A DNA stretch of 64,000 bases from Artemisia argyi (GCA_030686995.1 CM060697.1:108508706-108572705), one strand, 5' to 3'. Counted from the first letter of the stretch, positions 44,770 to 56,600 are shown. Numbers and translations are program-made. Notes: generated from the sequence alone by a model not told the origin.

Positions 44770-46174
44770 TGATGCGTGGGAATCGCACCTTGCTTTACCT
44801 CTCGAGGGATCTCGCGAGGCTTACAACCCCCACCAGGCAGTGTACCTGATCGTTGTAGTATAGTATAGTGACAAGTACCGGGGGATTGATCGTTCAGCTT
44901 AGGAATAGTGTCGCTAGGATTAGAAAGCCTAATTAATAGTTCTAGAGATGGAAGATGATTATTTTTGTGTTTTTATATTTTATGAAAGCAAGTAAAATCT
45001 CGGGTTTTGAAGGAGTGGGCGGAATTAGTTGCTAATCAACTAACCCAAAAACTACTTTATAACTAATTAACTAATGAAAATGAAATTAAACTAATATTAA
45101 ACTAAGGTTGTGAGCAGTGGTTGGAGAAATTGTGTTTACGTAGACTTCATTACTCCCTAGATATCTTTTACATGTTAATTACTTGTTACACTTGTATGAA
45201 TGACGGGTTGTATTCCTTAATACCATTCGTGGAGTGGCATACATAACTCCCCAACTCTATGAGCTCTTATCTCCTCCTACACCATGACCCAGCACAACTA
45301 TAGGGATTGTAAACAGTGGCTCATGCATTAAATACAACCAATAAAGACCTAGTACGCCTCGGTTCATGTTTCTTAAGACGTTCAAGCATGTTACCATTTG
45401 GAGATCTGCCAGTTTTCTTAAGCCTAACATATAATATCATTCATTCAAAGCAAGAATAGACAAGTAATCAACACATAATCAACATCTAGGTTTCATTAGA
45501 TCTAAGCAAACACAAAGGAGATTTAGCCTAGCATAGTAGAATTAAGATAAGAACAAAAGATAGACAACCAACACATAGACATATTGATTGAATTAAGAGT
45601 ATACTTATCTCAATTACAATGCAAGGTCTCAAGGGTTTGGAACCCTTGAAAAACCTGTAAAAGAGGCACCAAAATCGTCTTTAGGGTTTCACCAAAACTT
45701 CTCTCTCTTTAATGAAAAAACTAGAAAACTATATATAGGAAAATCGTCCTGACGGCGTCAAGAGTAAAATCTGACGCCGTCAACTCGCCGCCATATACTT
45801 CCTCGGACGCCCTAGATCCAATCGTGACGGCCTATGTGACGCCGTCACCACCCTCGGTAAATTAATCTTGGTCATTTTGACGCCGTCATCTCTTCATCTG
45901 ACGCCTTCACAACCTTCGGTAAAATATTCATCCTTTCTGACGCCGTCAAGAGTAAATTCTTGACGCCGTCACCTTGTAATTCCAGCTTGGATTTGGTACT
46001 TTGTTGTTTTCTTCACTTTATGCTCAAAAAACGTCCAAAATAGCCTCTTTTCCAGAATTCACTCTCCAAACACCTAAAATCACAAAAGGAACGATTTAGG
46101 GCAATATTTGATCAAATAAATTCGGATTCGGGCTTAAATGACCCCCTAAAAACGGATCATTTTTCGCCTCATCA
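44770..46174 (-). repeat. 5' LTR of element B
   Basis: 1405 bp with three differences from the other LTR. On the minus strand the sites at 45971-45750 precede a TATA motif (CTATATATAG at about 45737-45728), then the transcribed R-U5 with the tRNA-Asp-complementary segment (44877-44849). Confidence 0.95.
45728..45971 (-). promoter_or_regulatory. LTR promoter of element B: six TGACGNCGTCA sites and TATA box
   Basis: Perfect sites start at 45750, 45772, 45837, 45878, 45938 and 45961, with a decayed one at 45899. Start distances 22, 65, 41, 21, 39 and 23 bp show two clear 22-23 bp pairs. The nearest site lies ~12 bp upstream of the TATA motif in element sense. TGACG half-sites are bound by TGA-class bZIP proteins in plants (known); the binding partner here is inferred. 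Confidence 0.65.
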
Positions 46175-46179
46175 ACAAG

Positions 46180-46727
46180 TGAATGGCTTCTTTAAAAAAG
46201 GTACACCACTCACAGGGATATAAAGGCAAGTTTTAATCTTAAGTTTTGGAACTTATTATGTCCACACCCCCAGTTGGTAGGTGTTCAGCCTTGGTTTGCG
46301 GTGGTAAGATTTTATGTATTTATTAATTTGAAAAACTGCTTTAGGCTTATGGGTGTGTGTGCAGAAAACTTGGGAAATATTTTTGGAACTGATTCGTTAA
46401 CCGAAATCGTTCTTTTAAGATTACTCGCAGGCTGGCGGGAGGAAGTAAATAGGTTTCCTCTTCAGTTCGCAATTTAATGTCAGAACTTACCTTAAACCAA
46501 TTGTTTCAGGTTGTAATCTTAAAGAAAACGAAGTAATTTAACTTCACAGTTTGTTTTGTTGTTTTTGATTTTTTTGGTGTTTTTAACACTTTAGGAAAAG
46601 TGTTAATGAAATTTTTTGATATGATTATGTTTTTACAAAAACTTTTTCCAAATTTGTGTGAAATTTGTACAGGGAGGGTTTTGAAAACCACTAAACTTAA
46701 AACGATTTTGTAAAACACGCAACAACC
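46180..46727 (-). other. Leader of element A between primer binding site and element B
   Basis: Untranslated leader of A, split from its last ~69 bp (37093-37161) by element B. The short ORFs at 46274-46477 and 46506-46718 have no domain. Confidence 0.75.
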
Positions 46728-46745
46728 TCCCCGGCAGTGGCGCCA
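46728..46745 (-). other. Primer binding site of element A (tRNA-Asp)
   Basis: The minus strand reads TGGCGCCACTGCCGGGGA, 5 bases from the LTR. 16 of 18 positions match the complement of the plant tRNA-Asp 3' end. Confidence 0.88.
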
Positions 46746-46750
46746 AAATT

Positions 46751-49700
46751 TGATCAGCGCTAAACCGTCAGATATAATTGACCAAGGTCAACTAGTCAAA
46801 AACAGTTTATCCCAATACTCCGTGGATAGTATAGTGTGTCCCCGGGTCGTTAAAGTTCCAACGAGATTGAAATGATGTTATTTGAAATCGTTTATGAGTG
46901 AGTGGCACTGAGGATAGTAGCCCAGATGATGTGGAATTGATATTGCTACTGTTATTTTGGTATTTGTACACAGATATAATATTCACAAAAATCAGATATA
47001 CAAGAATATGCACAAATTCACAATTAAGATTTACGCAATCGGACTGAAAAAGTGGGATTTGATGATTAACAAACTACAGGGGGTGCTTTTGAAACTTTTT
47101 GAAACTTAAAAATTAAAAAAGAAATTTGAAAATGAAAATGAAATTATAAAAGTGAATATTTTAATATTTAAATATTATTTAATTAATTAACTTAATTAAA
47201 AATCTAATTTAAATCTAATTTATATTAACTAATAATTATAAATATTACAAATTAACCTAAAAACTTGCAAAAATAATTTCTAAACTTAAATTAGAACTTG
47301 AAGAAAGTATAAAAAATTAAAAATAAATATTTTTATCTTTTTATGAATTTTTTATTAATTAAAAACTATTTAACTTAATTAAACTAATTAAACTACTTTA
47401 AATTACAATTAATACTAAATTAACTTAGAAAATTATAAGAAAATTTATAAAATTACTTAACCATCACATGAATCCTAAAAAATTATAAAAAACTCTAAAA
47501 ATTATGTTTAAGGTTAATCCACTAATTATTTACCTTTTAATTACTTTAATTCTAATTTAAACAATTAAAATAAGAAAAATGGAAAATGAACAGTAGAAAT
47601 CAAAAATATATTTTCTAAAAGTCTAATATATTATATAAGAGCTATAAAAAATATAAAACTAGGTTTTGCTTTATGAAAACTAACTATGCTATTTAATACT
47701 TAATATTAATTAATAATTAAGAAAACTAAAATTAAATCTAATAAATACTAAATGACAAAACAAAAATCTAGAAAAATTACTGAATTTACTTTAATATAAG
47801 AGATAATTAATAAAAATATAAAAATACTAAGTACTTAATAAAAATCTAAAAATGAAAATTAAAAGATAAATTGAATTAAATAGAAACTATCACTTAATTT
47901 AAATTTGGATTTTCTTGGTTTTTCTTTTACATACTTACTTAACTACTGAAAATAGAAAACTTTTGTGAAAACACTTTTTGAAAAAGCTTATAAATAAGCT
48001 GTATGCACCCCCTTTTGCTTATCAGTTGACTTATGTTGACTGAATGCACAAATAAGCTCAAATGACTAGAGGTGGGGCCCACAATGGTGAAACTTGATTC
48101 AAATAAGCTAAACAAACACAGATAAGCCAGAAATAACAAGCAATGATCACAAATAAGCTGTAAGAGAGCAAATAAGCACTTGAGCAAACTGAATTTCAAC
48201 ACAGAATGGGACAGACTTAATGATGGATTCCAGGTGGGGTCCACTTGATTCTAGGTCAAAAAAATGGTCAAGTTTTGTTCCCTGATAGGAGGGGGTTGGG
48301 AAAAACCAATTGGAACCTCTGGGGCCCACTGGGTTGGCCAGAAATCACCACCAAAGTGATGGTGGTGAGATGATCAGCTGTGCACAGGGCAATGGCTTGC
48401 CCTGCAGTCCACTTCCAAGGGTAATTTAGTCCACAAGAAAAATTCACAAAATTAAAGAAACCCTGGGAAAATGAAGTTGAGGTGGTAAAGTTTAACTACA
48501 ATGAATTTCAGATCCTCAATCCAAGCACTTAAATCACAAAAAATCTTGTAACTTTTGCAAAAATCTGAGATGGTGCAATTTGACTTTTTGAGTAAAACAC
48601 AAGAGTTGACTTATTTGAATTTCTACTAACTCCTACTGATAAAAAATGATGTTATGAGATATATTTAAGCTAGTTTACTCTATACTAACAACTTATGTAA
48701 CTAATTTGATGGATCTGAGTACCAAAAACTCTCACAGTTAACTGTGAGTGAACAATTTTTATGATTTTGACTATTTTACTTTGTGATTTGAACCTTTTTT
48801 GCACTGAGAAAGAGTTTTAACACAATGATACCACCCAAGAACCTTAACAACACAGTGAACTAACCAAATCCAAACACCCCTTTATATCAAGCTGTTTTGT
48901 GTTTTTCAAATCAATGAGGTACTAAGGTGTATAAACTTGATCCCAAACCACTAATTATATCTTTATGAACTTATTTAAGCACTTGGAAACAGATCACAAT
49001 GACAATTACACAGGTTTTACTCTTAAGCTAATTCTGACAGTTAAATCTAAAATCTTAAGTAGCTAATTATTCTAACAAACAAGCTATTAATATTAAGCTA
49101 AAAATCACTTGAACAATAATCAAATAGCACAGATGAACACATAATGGTAATGAACAAGCAAGCAATCAGAACTAAAGATTTTTAGGGGAAATTTAAAATA
49201 GCAAAAGCTTACAAGAATACCCTCAGCATGAACAGAGGGTTTTCCTATGATGCCTATCTTTAGATAGGCTGTCTTCACTTCAAAACTTGCTCCTCAATGA
49301 TCCTCAGTACCTGAAAACAAGTTAGAAACAGAACAGTTGACTAATTTTGACTTTTTTGTGTTTTTGAAGTTCTCTACTAACACTGGATTTTAAAGTCTCT
49401 AAAAAGCTTCAATGAGCTTATTGGAACCTAAATGTAGCTAAATCAGTCCATGGTTCTTGCTTCATATCACAACTCAGCCTATTAAGAAATTCATAAATTG
49501 AGAAAAATTGAAATTGCACAAAACAGAAATGAGACTTTGATTTTATTAAATGAAAATATTCAGAGTACACTAGAATTACTACTACAATGCTTATAATTGA
49601 AAGTTACACTGAACTAAAAGCTTAATTTGAAATTCGACACTAAATTTTAACTAAAAGACTACTACACTTGCTTCCTTGCTCCTTTCTTCCTTTTATAGCC

Positions 49701-50773
49701 CATGATTAGGGTTTTCTTAAGCCTCTGATTATTTCCCACCAATTATCTCAGCCATTGGATCACTATTAGCCAATCTCAGCCTTTGAATTTTTTCGCGCCA
49801 AAATAATAATGGGGGCAATTGGACTGTTTATAGCAATTGGGGGGGGGGGGGTGCATTAAATGTGATGTGAGGGTAGGTGCAGGGAGGTGTGGGGATGTGA
49901 TGATGACTCTGCAAGTGGTGGTGGTGGTGGGCAATACCAGGGTGGTATCTGGTTTGGCTGGGGAAGAGGGAAAAGGTGGGGAGTTGACCGGTTTTGACCA
50001 AGGGGTCAAACTTTGACCCCGTATAATACTTTGGGTGGGCTGGTTTGCTACATGGGCCAAATGTAAAGGAAATGGGCTTGTGGGAATGGACTTGGGTTTA
50101 GGAGTAGTATTATTAGTAGTTAGGTCCGGTTTGGTTTTTAAGATTACACAAGGACCATTTTTGTAATTTAACGAAAGTTGAGGGGTGTAACTTGGCAATC
50201 TTCCAAAGTGTTCCCAAGGGTATTTATTGCCATATTATGAATAGTGTAAGGTCCTTTGTTGATTTTTCCATGTTAAATACACCAGGGACTAAAATTGCGA
50301 AGCTTTCAAACTTCAGGGACCATTTGTGCAATTTTCACCAAACTTTCCACCAAGGACCAATCCTACCACAAAAGGTTAGTGCAAGGACAAAATTTGTTTT
50401 TCTCAAAGTTTTTAATATCCCAGGGACCATTTTTGACAATTTTCAAAGTTCAGGGACTAAACTTGACATTTTGTGAAACTTTTCACCAAAGGACTAATTA
50501 TGTCACTTTTTGATTTAAAGGGACATTTGGTGACTTTTTTTAAGTTTTTAGAATAACCAGGGACTAGATTTGACAACTTTTGAAAGTTGAGGGACTGAAA
50601 CTGCCAATTTTGCAAACTTTTTGAGTTTTTCATCTGTTTTTGATATTTTTGCATTTGAAACATGTAAAACACTTTCCTGAGATATTTTCACTATTTTGAT
50701 TCAATATTGAGTGTTTTTAGATGTTTTGGCAGCTCAGTAATGGTAAAAATGATGAGTATTTACACACTCATCA
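46751..50773 (-). repeat. 5' LTR of element A (complete, 4023 bp)
   Basis: TGATCAGCGC...ACACTCATCA on the + strand. It contains the unfilled Helitron site at 47207/47208, the AGGGACTAAA-type periodic array at about 50140-50625, and near its U5 end the tRNA-Asp-related 10-mer CACTATACTA (minus strand, near 46837-46828). Confidence 0.92.
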
Positions 50774-50774
50774 T

Positions 50775-50820
50775 CGCTTATCGCTCTTAAACGCTTCAAA
50801 AAAGTTGTTGCCAAAATATG
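50775..50820. mobile_element. MITE remnant at the right flank of element A
   Basis: CGCTTATCGCTCTTAAACGC and GTTGTTGCCAAA match the right end of the MITE at 1104-1473 (positions ~1425-1470). It begins exactly where the A LTR ends, so A inserted into a member of this MITE family. The other half should lie beyond the left end of A, in the gap. Confidence 0.7.
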
Positions 50821-52401
50821 TAATTGACTATAACTAATAACGGTTGTTTTTTCAACCTCATTCAAACCGGATTGGTATTGTTGTTGTATTAAAATATTTA
50901 ATGTTGTTGTATTAAAATATTTAAACTAAATTAATAGGAAAATGATTTTCAGACCTAACTAATGGCCTTACAAATGTGATTAGTAGAAATGAAAAATTGA
51001 TTGGTGGGTAATTATGAGAAAGAATGTGTGTATAACACTTGTCAAAATATGAATGTATTTGGACTATTTTTAGGTCTATTTATCACTACTCAAATTAATA
51101 TGATAGCCTTATTAATTTTTCTTTGCATGTAAACAATAGGTTATAAAACGTATAAAAATATAATTTGGAAAGAGAACAATAAATTAAACAATACTAACAT
51201 GGTACTTGTTATGCATCGTTATATTATCTCCCAATTACTAATTAGTGTTATTTATTATGGCAAAGACTATTTCATTATGACTTTAATTTTACTATTAATA
51301 TTTATTCTTTCTTTCTCTAAAATGGCATTGAAAACTTGAAAAAGAATAAACATGTTAACTTGGTTATTGACCCGTCATCAACTTGTTTCATCACATTTTA
51401 TTATTATATGTTTGGTCAAACACTACATATTCAAATTCATTTGATAGGTACATAATTCATTTCGAGAAAGTAAAAGCAGTGCCATAAAGGTCGATCCACA
51501 AATAAACAAATAAACATCCAACGGTGTGGATATGAGTTGTTACAAAATTTGTAATTATTTAAGTGGAAAAACGTTTGCCATTTCAAACTTTACGGACTTT
51601 TCTAATAAATCCTTCTTTATTTAATACATCTTGCTCTCCACACTTTGCTCCTTCTATCTCAAATTAAATATACATGAATGCACAATGAAAGTATAATTAT
51701 TACTATCACATTAGGCACTAATAAAATTTTCTATTTATGGTATTTTAGCGAAATGAGCTGGAGCTGGTGCATATGTTATAAACTGAATGTTTGAGTTTAT
51801 TTTTTTATAAATTTGTTTAATAAATTAGTTGCAATCGAAATTTAATATTGTAAAATTCTTTAAAAATACATCAAATTAAATTCACATACAGTTTAAGCTT
51901 TTGTGTGTTAATTCATTATATTTTAGAGATACTTAAGTAATTTGACTAACCATAAGCTCCTATAGTCCCTCATAAGTTTGTTTTAACCGATGTGGGCTTA
52001 CGAAGGCTTTTATAGTATATAAAAGCTTCCAAAAATTTGTGACAAACGAAACTTATTTTAAAAACTCAAGAAGGTATAAGCACGTAGCCAACCACATCTT
52101 TAACATAATATAACTATTTGTATACAATAGCTATACGGAGATTTTGTTTTAATACAAAGAGATTATTGTCCAATTCTAAAATAAATTGTCCTATCTCTCT
52201 GATAATTTTACCATTTGCATAATGACAGGATTTCTTTAAATAATTAATTAATGATTTTTGTAATTATTTAATAAAAGCTTTAAGTGAATTCAATATGAAA
52301 AAGAATACTATTTTTTATTAGAAGACAATTAAATGGGAGTGATATGAAAAAGAATACTATTTCCGTTTCAAAATGATTTTTCATATATAAAAAACACGTA
52401 A
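50821..52401. other. AT-rich intergenic DNA
   Basis: No ORF, RNA gene or transposon end is recognised in this stretch. Confidence 0.6.
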
Positions 52402-52410
52402 TTTAAAAAA

Positions 52411-52562
52411 GGGGCAATTCCATATTTACCCAACTTAAACATGATAATGCCATATTTACCCAAAACATGCTTTAATTGCATTATACATCATGCATTCAAA
52501 ACTTATATTTTGGGTATATATGACATTTTCATATTTAGATTGGGTAAATATGAAATTATCCC
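52411..52562. mobile_element. Mutator-like MITE, 152 bp
   Basis: Terminal inverted repeats of 23 bp (GGGGCAATTCCATATTTACC against GGGATAATTTCATATTTACC) differ at 3-4 positions. They are flanked by an exact 9 bp target duplication TTTAAAAAA at 52402-52410 and 52563-52571. Nine-base duplications are typical of the Mutator superfamily. No coding capacity. Confidence 0.85.
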
Positions 52563-52699
52563 TTTAAAAAACTGCATTTAATTAATGTTTTGGTTTTTGC
52601 GAAAGCCAATTAAAGACAATTTTACTTTTTGAAAATTAATTAATGTCTTTTTTTTCAATTTTGTAAATGCCGATTTTAGTTAAAGTTAATATAATAAAT

Positions 52700-53023
52700 T
52701 TAAATAATTATATATATACTAAAAGGTAAGAGGTTACTGTAGCAAGCACTGTGCTTGCTACAGTATTTTTTTTAGTATTAACGGTCGTTAGTTATTTAAC
52801 GGCTATTAACTAACGACCGTTATCTTTAACATTTAAAAAAAAAATTGTACGCACTTTGTCCTTCATCTCAGTGGTTTATTGCAAATTTAATCCTCAAATA
52901 ATTTACATAAATGGTCCTTCATGTTATACATCAATTGCAAAATCAGTCCTAGGTAACTAACTTCACGTTAAGTAGCTAACGGCAACAAAAGAATTCCGCA
53001 GCAACGCGCGGGTATCAAACTCG
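52700..53023 (+). mobile_element. Small non-autonomous Helitron-like element
   Basis: The left part (TAATTATATATATACTAAAAGG) resembles the 5' end of the large Helitron (TTATTATATATTCTAAAAG). The right end GCAGCAACGCGCGGGTATCAAACTCG matches the large Helitron 3' signature, with CTCG where CTAG is expected, followed by T. Inside, near the left end, is a strong palindrome AGCAAGCACTGTGCTTGCT (52741-52759). No gene. The start is uncertain by ~10 bp. Confidence 0.6.
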
Positions 53024-53352
53024 TTTCAACTATTATTTTATTAGTGGGCAATTATATTGTGACATATTAAAAAGGAAGAAAGAAACATTAACAATACTTG
53101 CTTATTATGGAAAGGCTTAAAATTTTTACTATTCTATAATTAGAAAAGCTTAAATTTCAGGATTTTACTTGTTTATTATGAAAGAATTTCAAAATTAGTT
53201 GGTTAGAAAGCAGGTTGTTTAGGAAGTTTGTTAGGAAGCAGTTGTTGAATTTAAAATTATTTGACTTAACCATCTCTACTTATAAAGCATAAAAATAACT
53301 AAACATGTTATCAAATAATTAAATAATACAAAATATAGTTACATGTACCCGC

Positions 53353-53372
53353 TGCCGTACGGATGCATCTAG
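53353..53372 (+). other. Possible third Helitron 3' end
   Basis: The palindrome CCGTACGG (53356-53363) is followed after 5 bases by CTAG (53369-53372) and then T, the layout of a Helitron terminus. No matching 5' end was found in 53024-53350. Confidence 0.35.
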
Positions 53373-53522
53373 TAAAATTAAAATGGATGTAGTAGACAAA
53401 TTAATTTGAGTATTATAAGAAACTGAAAACCTTGACTCGGCACTACTTTTTCTGTAGAAGTATTAATGTTTGAATTTTCTGCAGCATTTCCTTCGTAATC
53501 ATCTACTACTACTCCTACTTTT

Positions 53523-53526
<4 letters not shown>

Positions 53527-53567
<41 letters not shown>
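53527..53567. repeat. Poly(A) tract upstream of the CRK gene
   Basis: About 41 A, some 130 bp before the CRK start codon, probably in the 5' untranslated region or promoter. Confidence 0.85.
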
Positions 53568-53569
<2 letters not shown>

Positions 53570-53694
53570 ATCATCGTCAACCTGTTTGTACTTATGACTA
53601 TGAAATTGTCGTAACAACAACAACAACCTTAAAGACTTCTATAAAAAAACACACACACAAAACCAATTTTTTTTTATATATATAAAAAAAAAAA

Positions 53695-56600
53695 ATGGGT
53701 CATTGTTGTAGCAAACAGTCCACCGGAGTTAAAGACGATTACAGATCCAACGCCCACCATCAACCACCACCTTCACCACCACCCCACCACCACCAACCAC
53801 CACCTCGTTCACCTAAACCTCGTACACCAGTCAACGGTCGGTCAAGCGGCAGCAACACACCCAGCCATTCCTTCACCGGGAGCCCATGGCAGGGTGCTTA
53901 CCCCGCCGGAGTTCCGCCGTCGCCGTCTCCGGCGAGGACTCCGAGGAGGATGTTCAAGTGGCCCTTCCCTCCGCCGTCACCTGCCAAGCCCATCATGTCG
54001 GCGATTTTGAGACGGCAGAAGACGGCTGTGGCCGAGCCGATAGCGGAAGGCGAAAACGGAGAAACCCGCGAAAACGGGGGCGATAGGGGTTTGGATAAAA
54101 GTTTCGGGTATTCGAAGAATTTCGGTGCGAAATATGAGCTGGGTAAAGAAGTTGGGAGAGGGCATTTTGGTCATACTTGTTGGGCTAAATGTAAGAAAGG
54201 TGTTTTGAAGAATCAGTCTGTTGCTGTTAAGATCATTTCCAAAGCTAAGGTTGGCGTTTTTTTAGTCGTTTTAAGGCGATAGCTTTTGAGTTTTGAGTTT
54301 TTTGAATTTTGATCTAATGTGGTTTGGTTTTGTTTTGTTTTGTATGTTTGTTAGATGACGACTGCTATATCGATAGAAGATGTACGTAGAGAGGTTAAGT
54401 TGTTGAAGGGGTTGTCTGGACATAAACATATGGTTCAGTTTTATGATGCGTTTGAAGATGATCAGAATGTGTATATAGTTATGGAGTATGTGTTATTTCG
54501 TTGGTTATTGTTGTTTTGATGTTTTTTTAGAGTTTGTGATGTGAACGTAAGTTGTGTGTATTTTGGCAGGTTGTGTGAAGGGGGAGAATTGCTTGACCGG
54601 ATTTTGTCAAGGTGATAATGGAACGCCGTAGTTTTTATTGGTTTTGTTGTTGTAAATGCTGTTTGTGTTCTTGAACTGACTTCTTTTTATTGCAGAGGTG
54701 GACGGTATACCGAAAATGATGCGAAATCAATAGTTGTACAAATTTTGAGCGTGGCTTCGTTCTGTCATCTTCAGGGTGTTGTGCATCGTGATTTAAAGCC
54801 TGAGGTATATATACCCAACGTGACTGCTTTCATTTGGTTAAAGTTTGAATCTTTTGACGTATGAATAATTTAATGATAGCGTGCAGCTCAACATTCTTGT
54901 CGTTTTTAGTAAATTTCTTTTTCTAACATAAGTGTTAATTACGTGACCTATTTTTGAGCAGAACTTTCTTTTCAGCACAAGAGATGAAGATTCTCCGTTA
55001 AAAGTTATAGATTTTGGTTTATCGGATTATGCGAAACCAGGCAAGTTGTTGTCTCTTCATATAAGTTCTTCTCTTCTTTGCTAGGTTTATACGATCCTGA
55101 ATAATACTTTATATGAAAAATGAAATAAGAACACCCGCCCCTCTAATTGACCTAGTTTTGAAAGGTATGTTATTTCCAACGATACTTAAGTTAGCCCTAG
55201 CTCCATAAGCAAAATTAAGTATATTACTTGAGATGTCCTAGTCCAGTTTACGTATTTATGGAGCTGCTTCCGTAGGGAAATAATATTGTTACACACAGTA
55301 ATGATTGAGATACTACTATTACATAATTTGAAATAATGTTGTTAACTTATTGCGTACACTTCAAAGTATGCAAGTTTAAGCAACCACATACTGACGTAGG
55401 TTACCACTGTTGCCGGCAAAAAATTGCTGCTAACTAGAAATTTATCTGTTATTGATGCATATGATTACTTTTCTAATGCTTGATATATTACTCCATCCCT
55501 ATAGCATTAACTTCTTTAATTTTTTCGAGAAACCTTTTATAAGAATTCAAAGATGCAGAATACTATTCAAGAAAGTAACAATCGGAAACTAGATAAAAAT
55601 TGCCCCAGATAGTTCTTAAATCTTTGAAAGATAATTCTATGTAGAAGTTTAAACTTCATAGATGATAAGCATGTCATTTGTGGTATGTATCAAAAAGTTT
55701 ATTCTATTGTGGACTTGTGGTAAAGGAGTTTCGAGTGGAAATACAGGGTTACGATTTTGACGCATTTCCTTATAAATGGGTTGATTTGGGTAGTGAGTTG
55801 TGACATCCAAAACTTTAGCTACTCATTATATATAAAAAGTTAGACTTTTTTTTGGGTAACCACGGTTTTTGACCTTTTGGCCGACTAAAGATTTAGATTT
55901 TGATTGTAAAGTTATTGCTTTCTAATAATAATTAACAGTTTTACACATTAATTATTTACAAAATTCCTATAAAGAATGGGAAAAGAAAAAAAAAAAAAAA
56001 AAATTGTTTGCAACCCACCCTTACTAAAAATATCATGTTTCATCCCTTGCCCAACCCTTGACCCCCATCTTGCCAACTCTGGTGGACAATATCTTTCAAC
56101 TATGACTGAAAAGATATTAATTGTTTTACCAGATTATGCAAGGTCAGGCAAGTTTTAGTTTCCCTAAATAAGTTTCTCGCGTCTTTGTTAGGCTGATAGG
56201 ATCCGAATGATAGTTTATGTGAAATAAATCATATAATGAAATAGAACAGTATACAAAATCGACCTTGTTTTGTAAGGTAGGTTATCTCCAGTGGCTCATA
56301 AGTTAGCCCTAGATAAATAAGCAAATTTAGCATAGTACTTGACGTCTCTCAGTCCTATTTACGTATTTATGGAGCTGCTTCCGTACGGAAATAATATTCT
56401 AACCTACAGTAATGATTGCGATACTATTATTGCATAGTTGTTACCTATAAATAATAACCGTGTTCTCTCTTTTGCTAATCAACCCTAAATAACGCAAGTT
56501 TAAGCCACATAGGCTACTACCGTTACTGCAAAAATTATGCTGCTAACTAGAGATCTATCTATCTATCATGATGCATGTTTAATTTGTAATGGTTTGCTTT

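Larger units (their letters stand above)
37162..46174 (-). mobile_element. Element B: young Athila-like non-autonomous element (GAG + ORF2, no pol)
   Basis: 9013 bp with two 1405 bp LTRs, flanked by ACAAG on both sides (37157-37161 and 46175-46179). The order on the minus strand is 5' LTR, primer binding site, GAG (44598-43150), ORF2 (42448-41168), a long 3' non-coding region with two purine-tract modules, polypurine tract and 3' LTR. No protease, RT or integrase is present. I find only three LTR differences (37532/45140, 38418/46026, 38484/46092), so it is the youngest insertion here. Both of its proteins are open. It must borrow pol from a partner. It lies in the leader of element A. Confidence 0.93.
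6094..50773 (-). mobile_element. Element A: Athila-lineage Ty3/gypsy retrotransposon, host of the nest
   Basis: On the minus strand the order is 5' LTR (50773-46751), tRNA-Asp-type primer binding site (46745-46728), leader, gag, protease, RT-RNase H, integrase, long 3' non-coding region, polypurine tract (20517-20506) and 3' LTR (20505 to the gap). Removing the Helitron, element D and element B leaves about 15.3 kb. RT and integrase are of the Athila type as I know that lineage. The coding region has two frameshifts, two stops and a changed catalytic residue. The left end lies in the gap, so its target duplication cannot be tested. The right flank is a MITE fragment (50775-50820). Confidence 0.88.

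Noticed and set aside
44849..44877. A tRNA-Asp gene in the LTRs
   Set aside because: Only the first ~24 bases are matched, with a 5 bp insertion in the D arm. No anticodon arm, T arm or 3' half follows, so it is not a tRNA gene.
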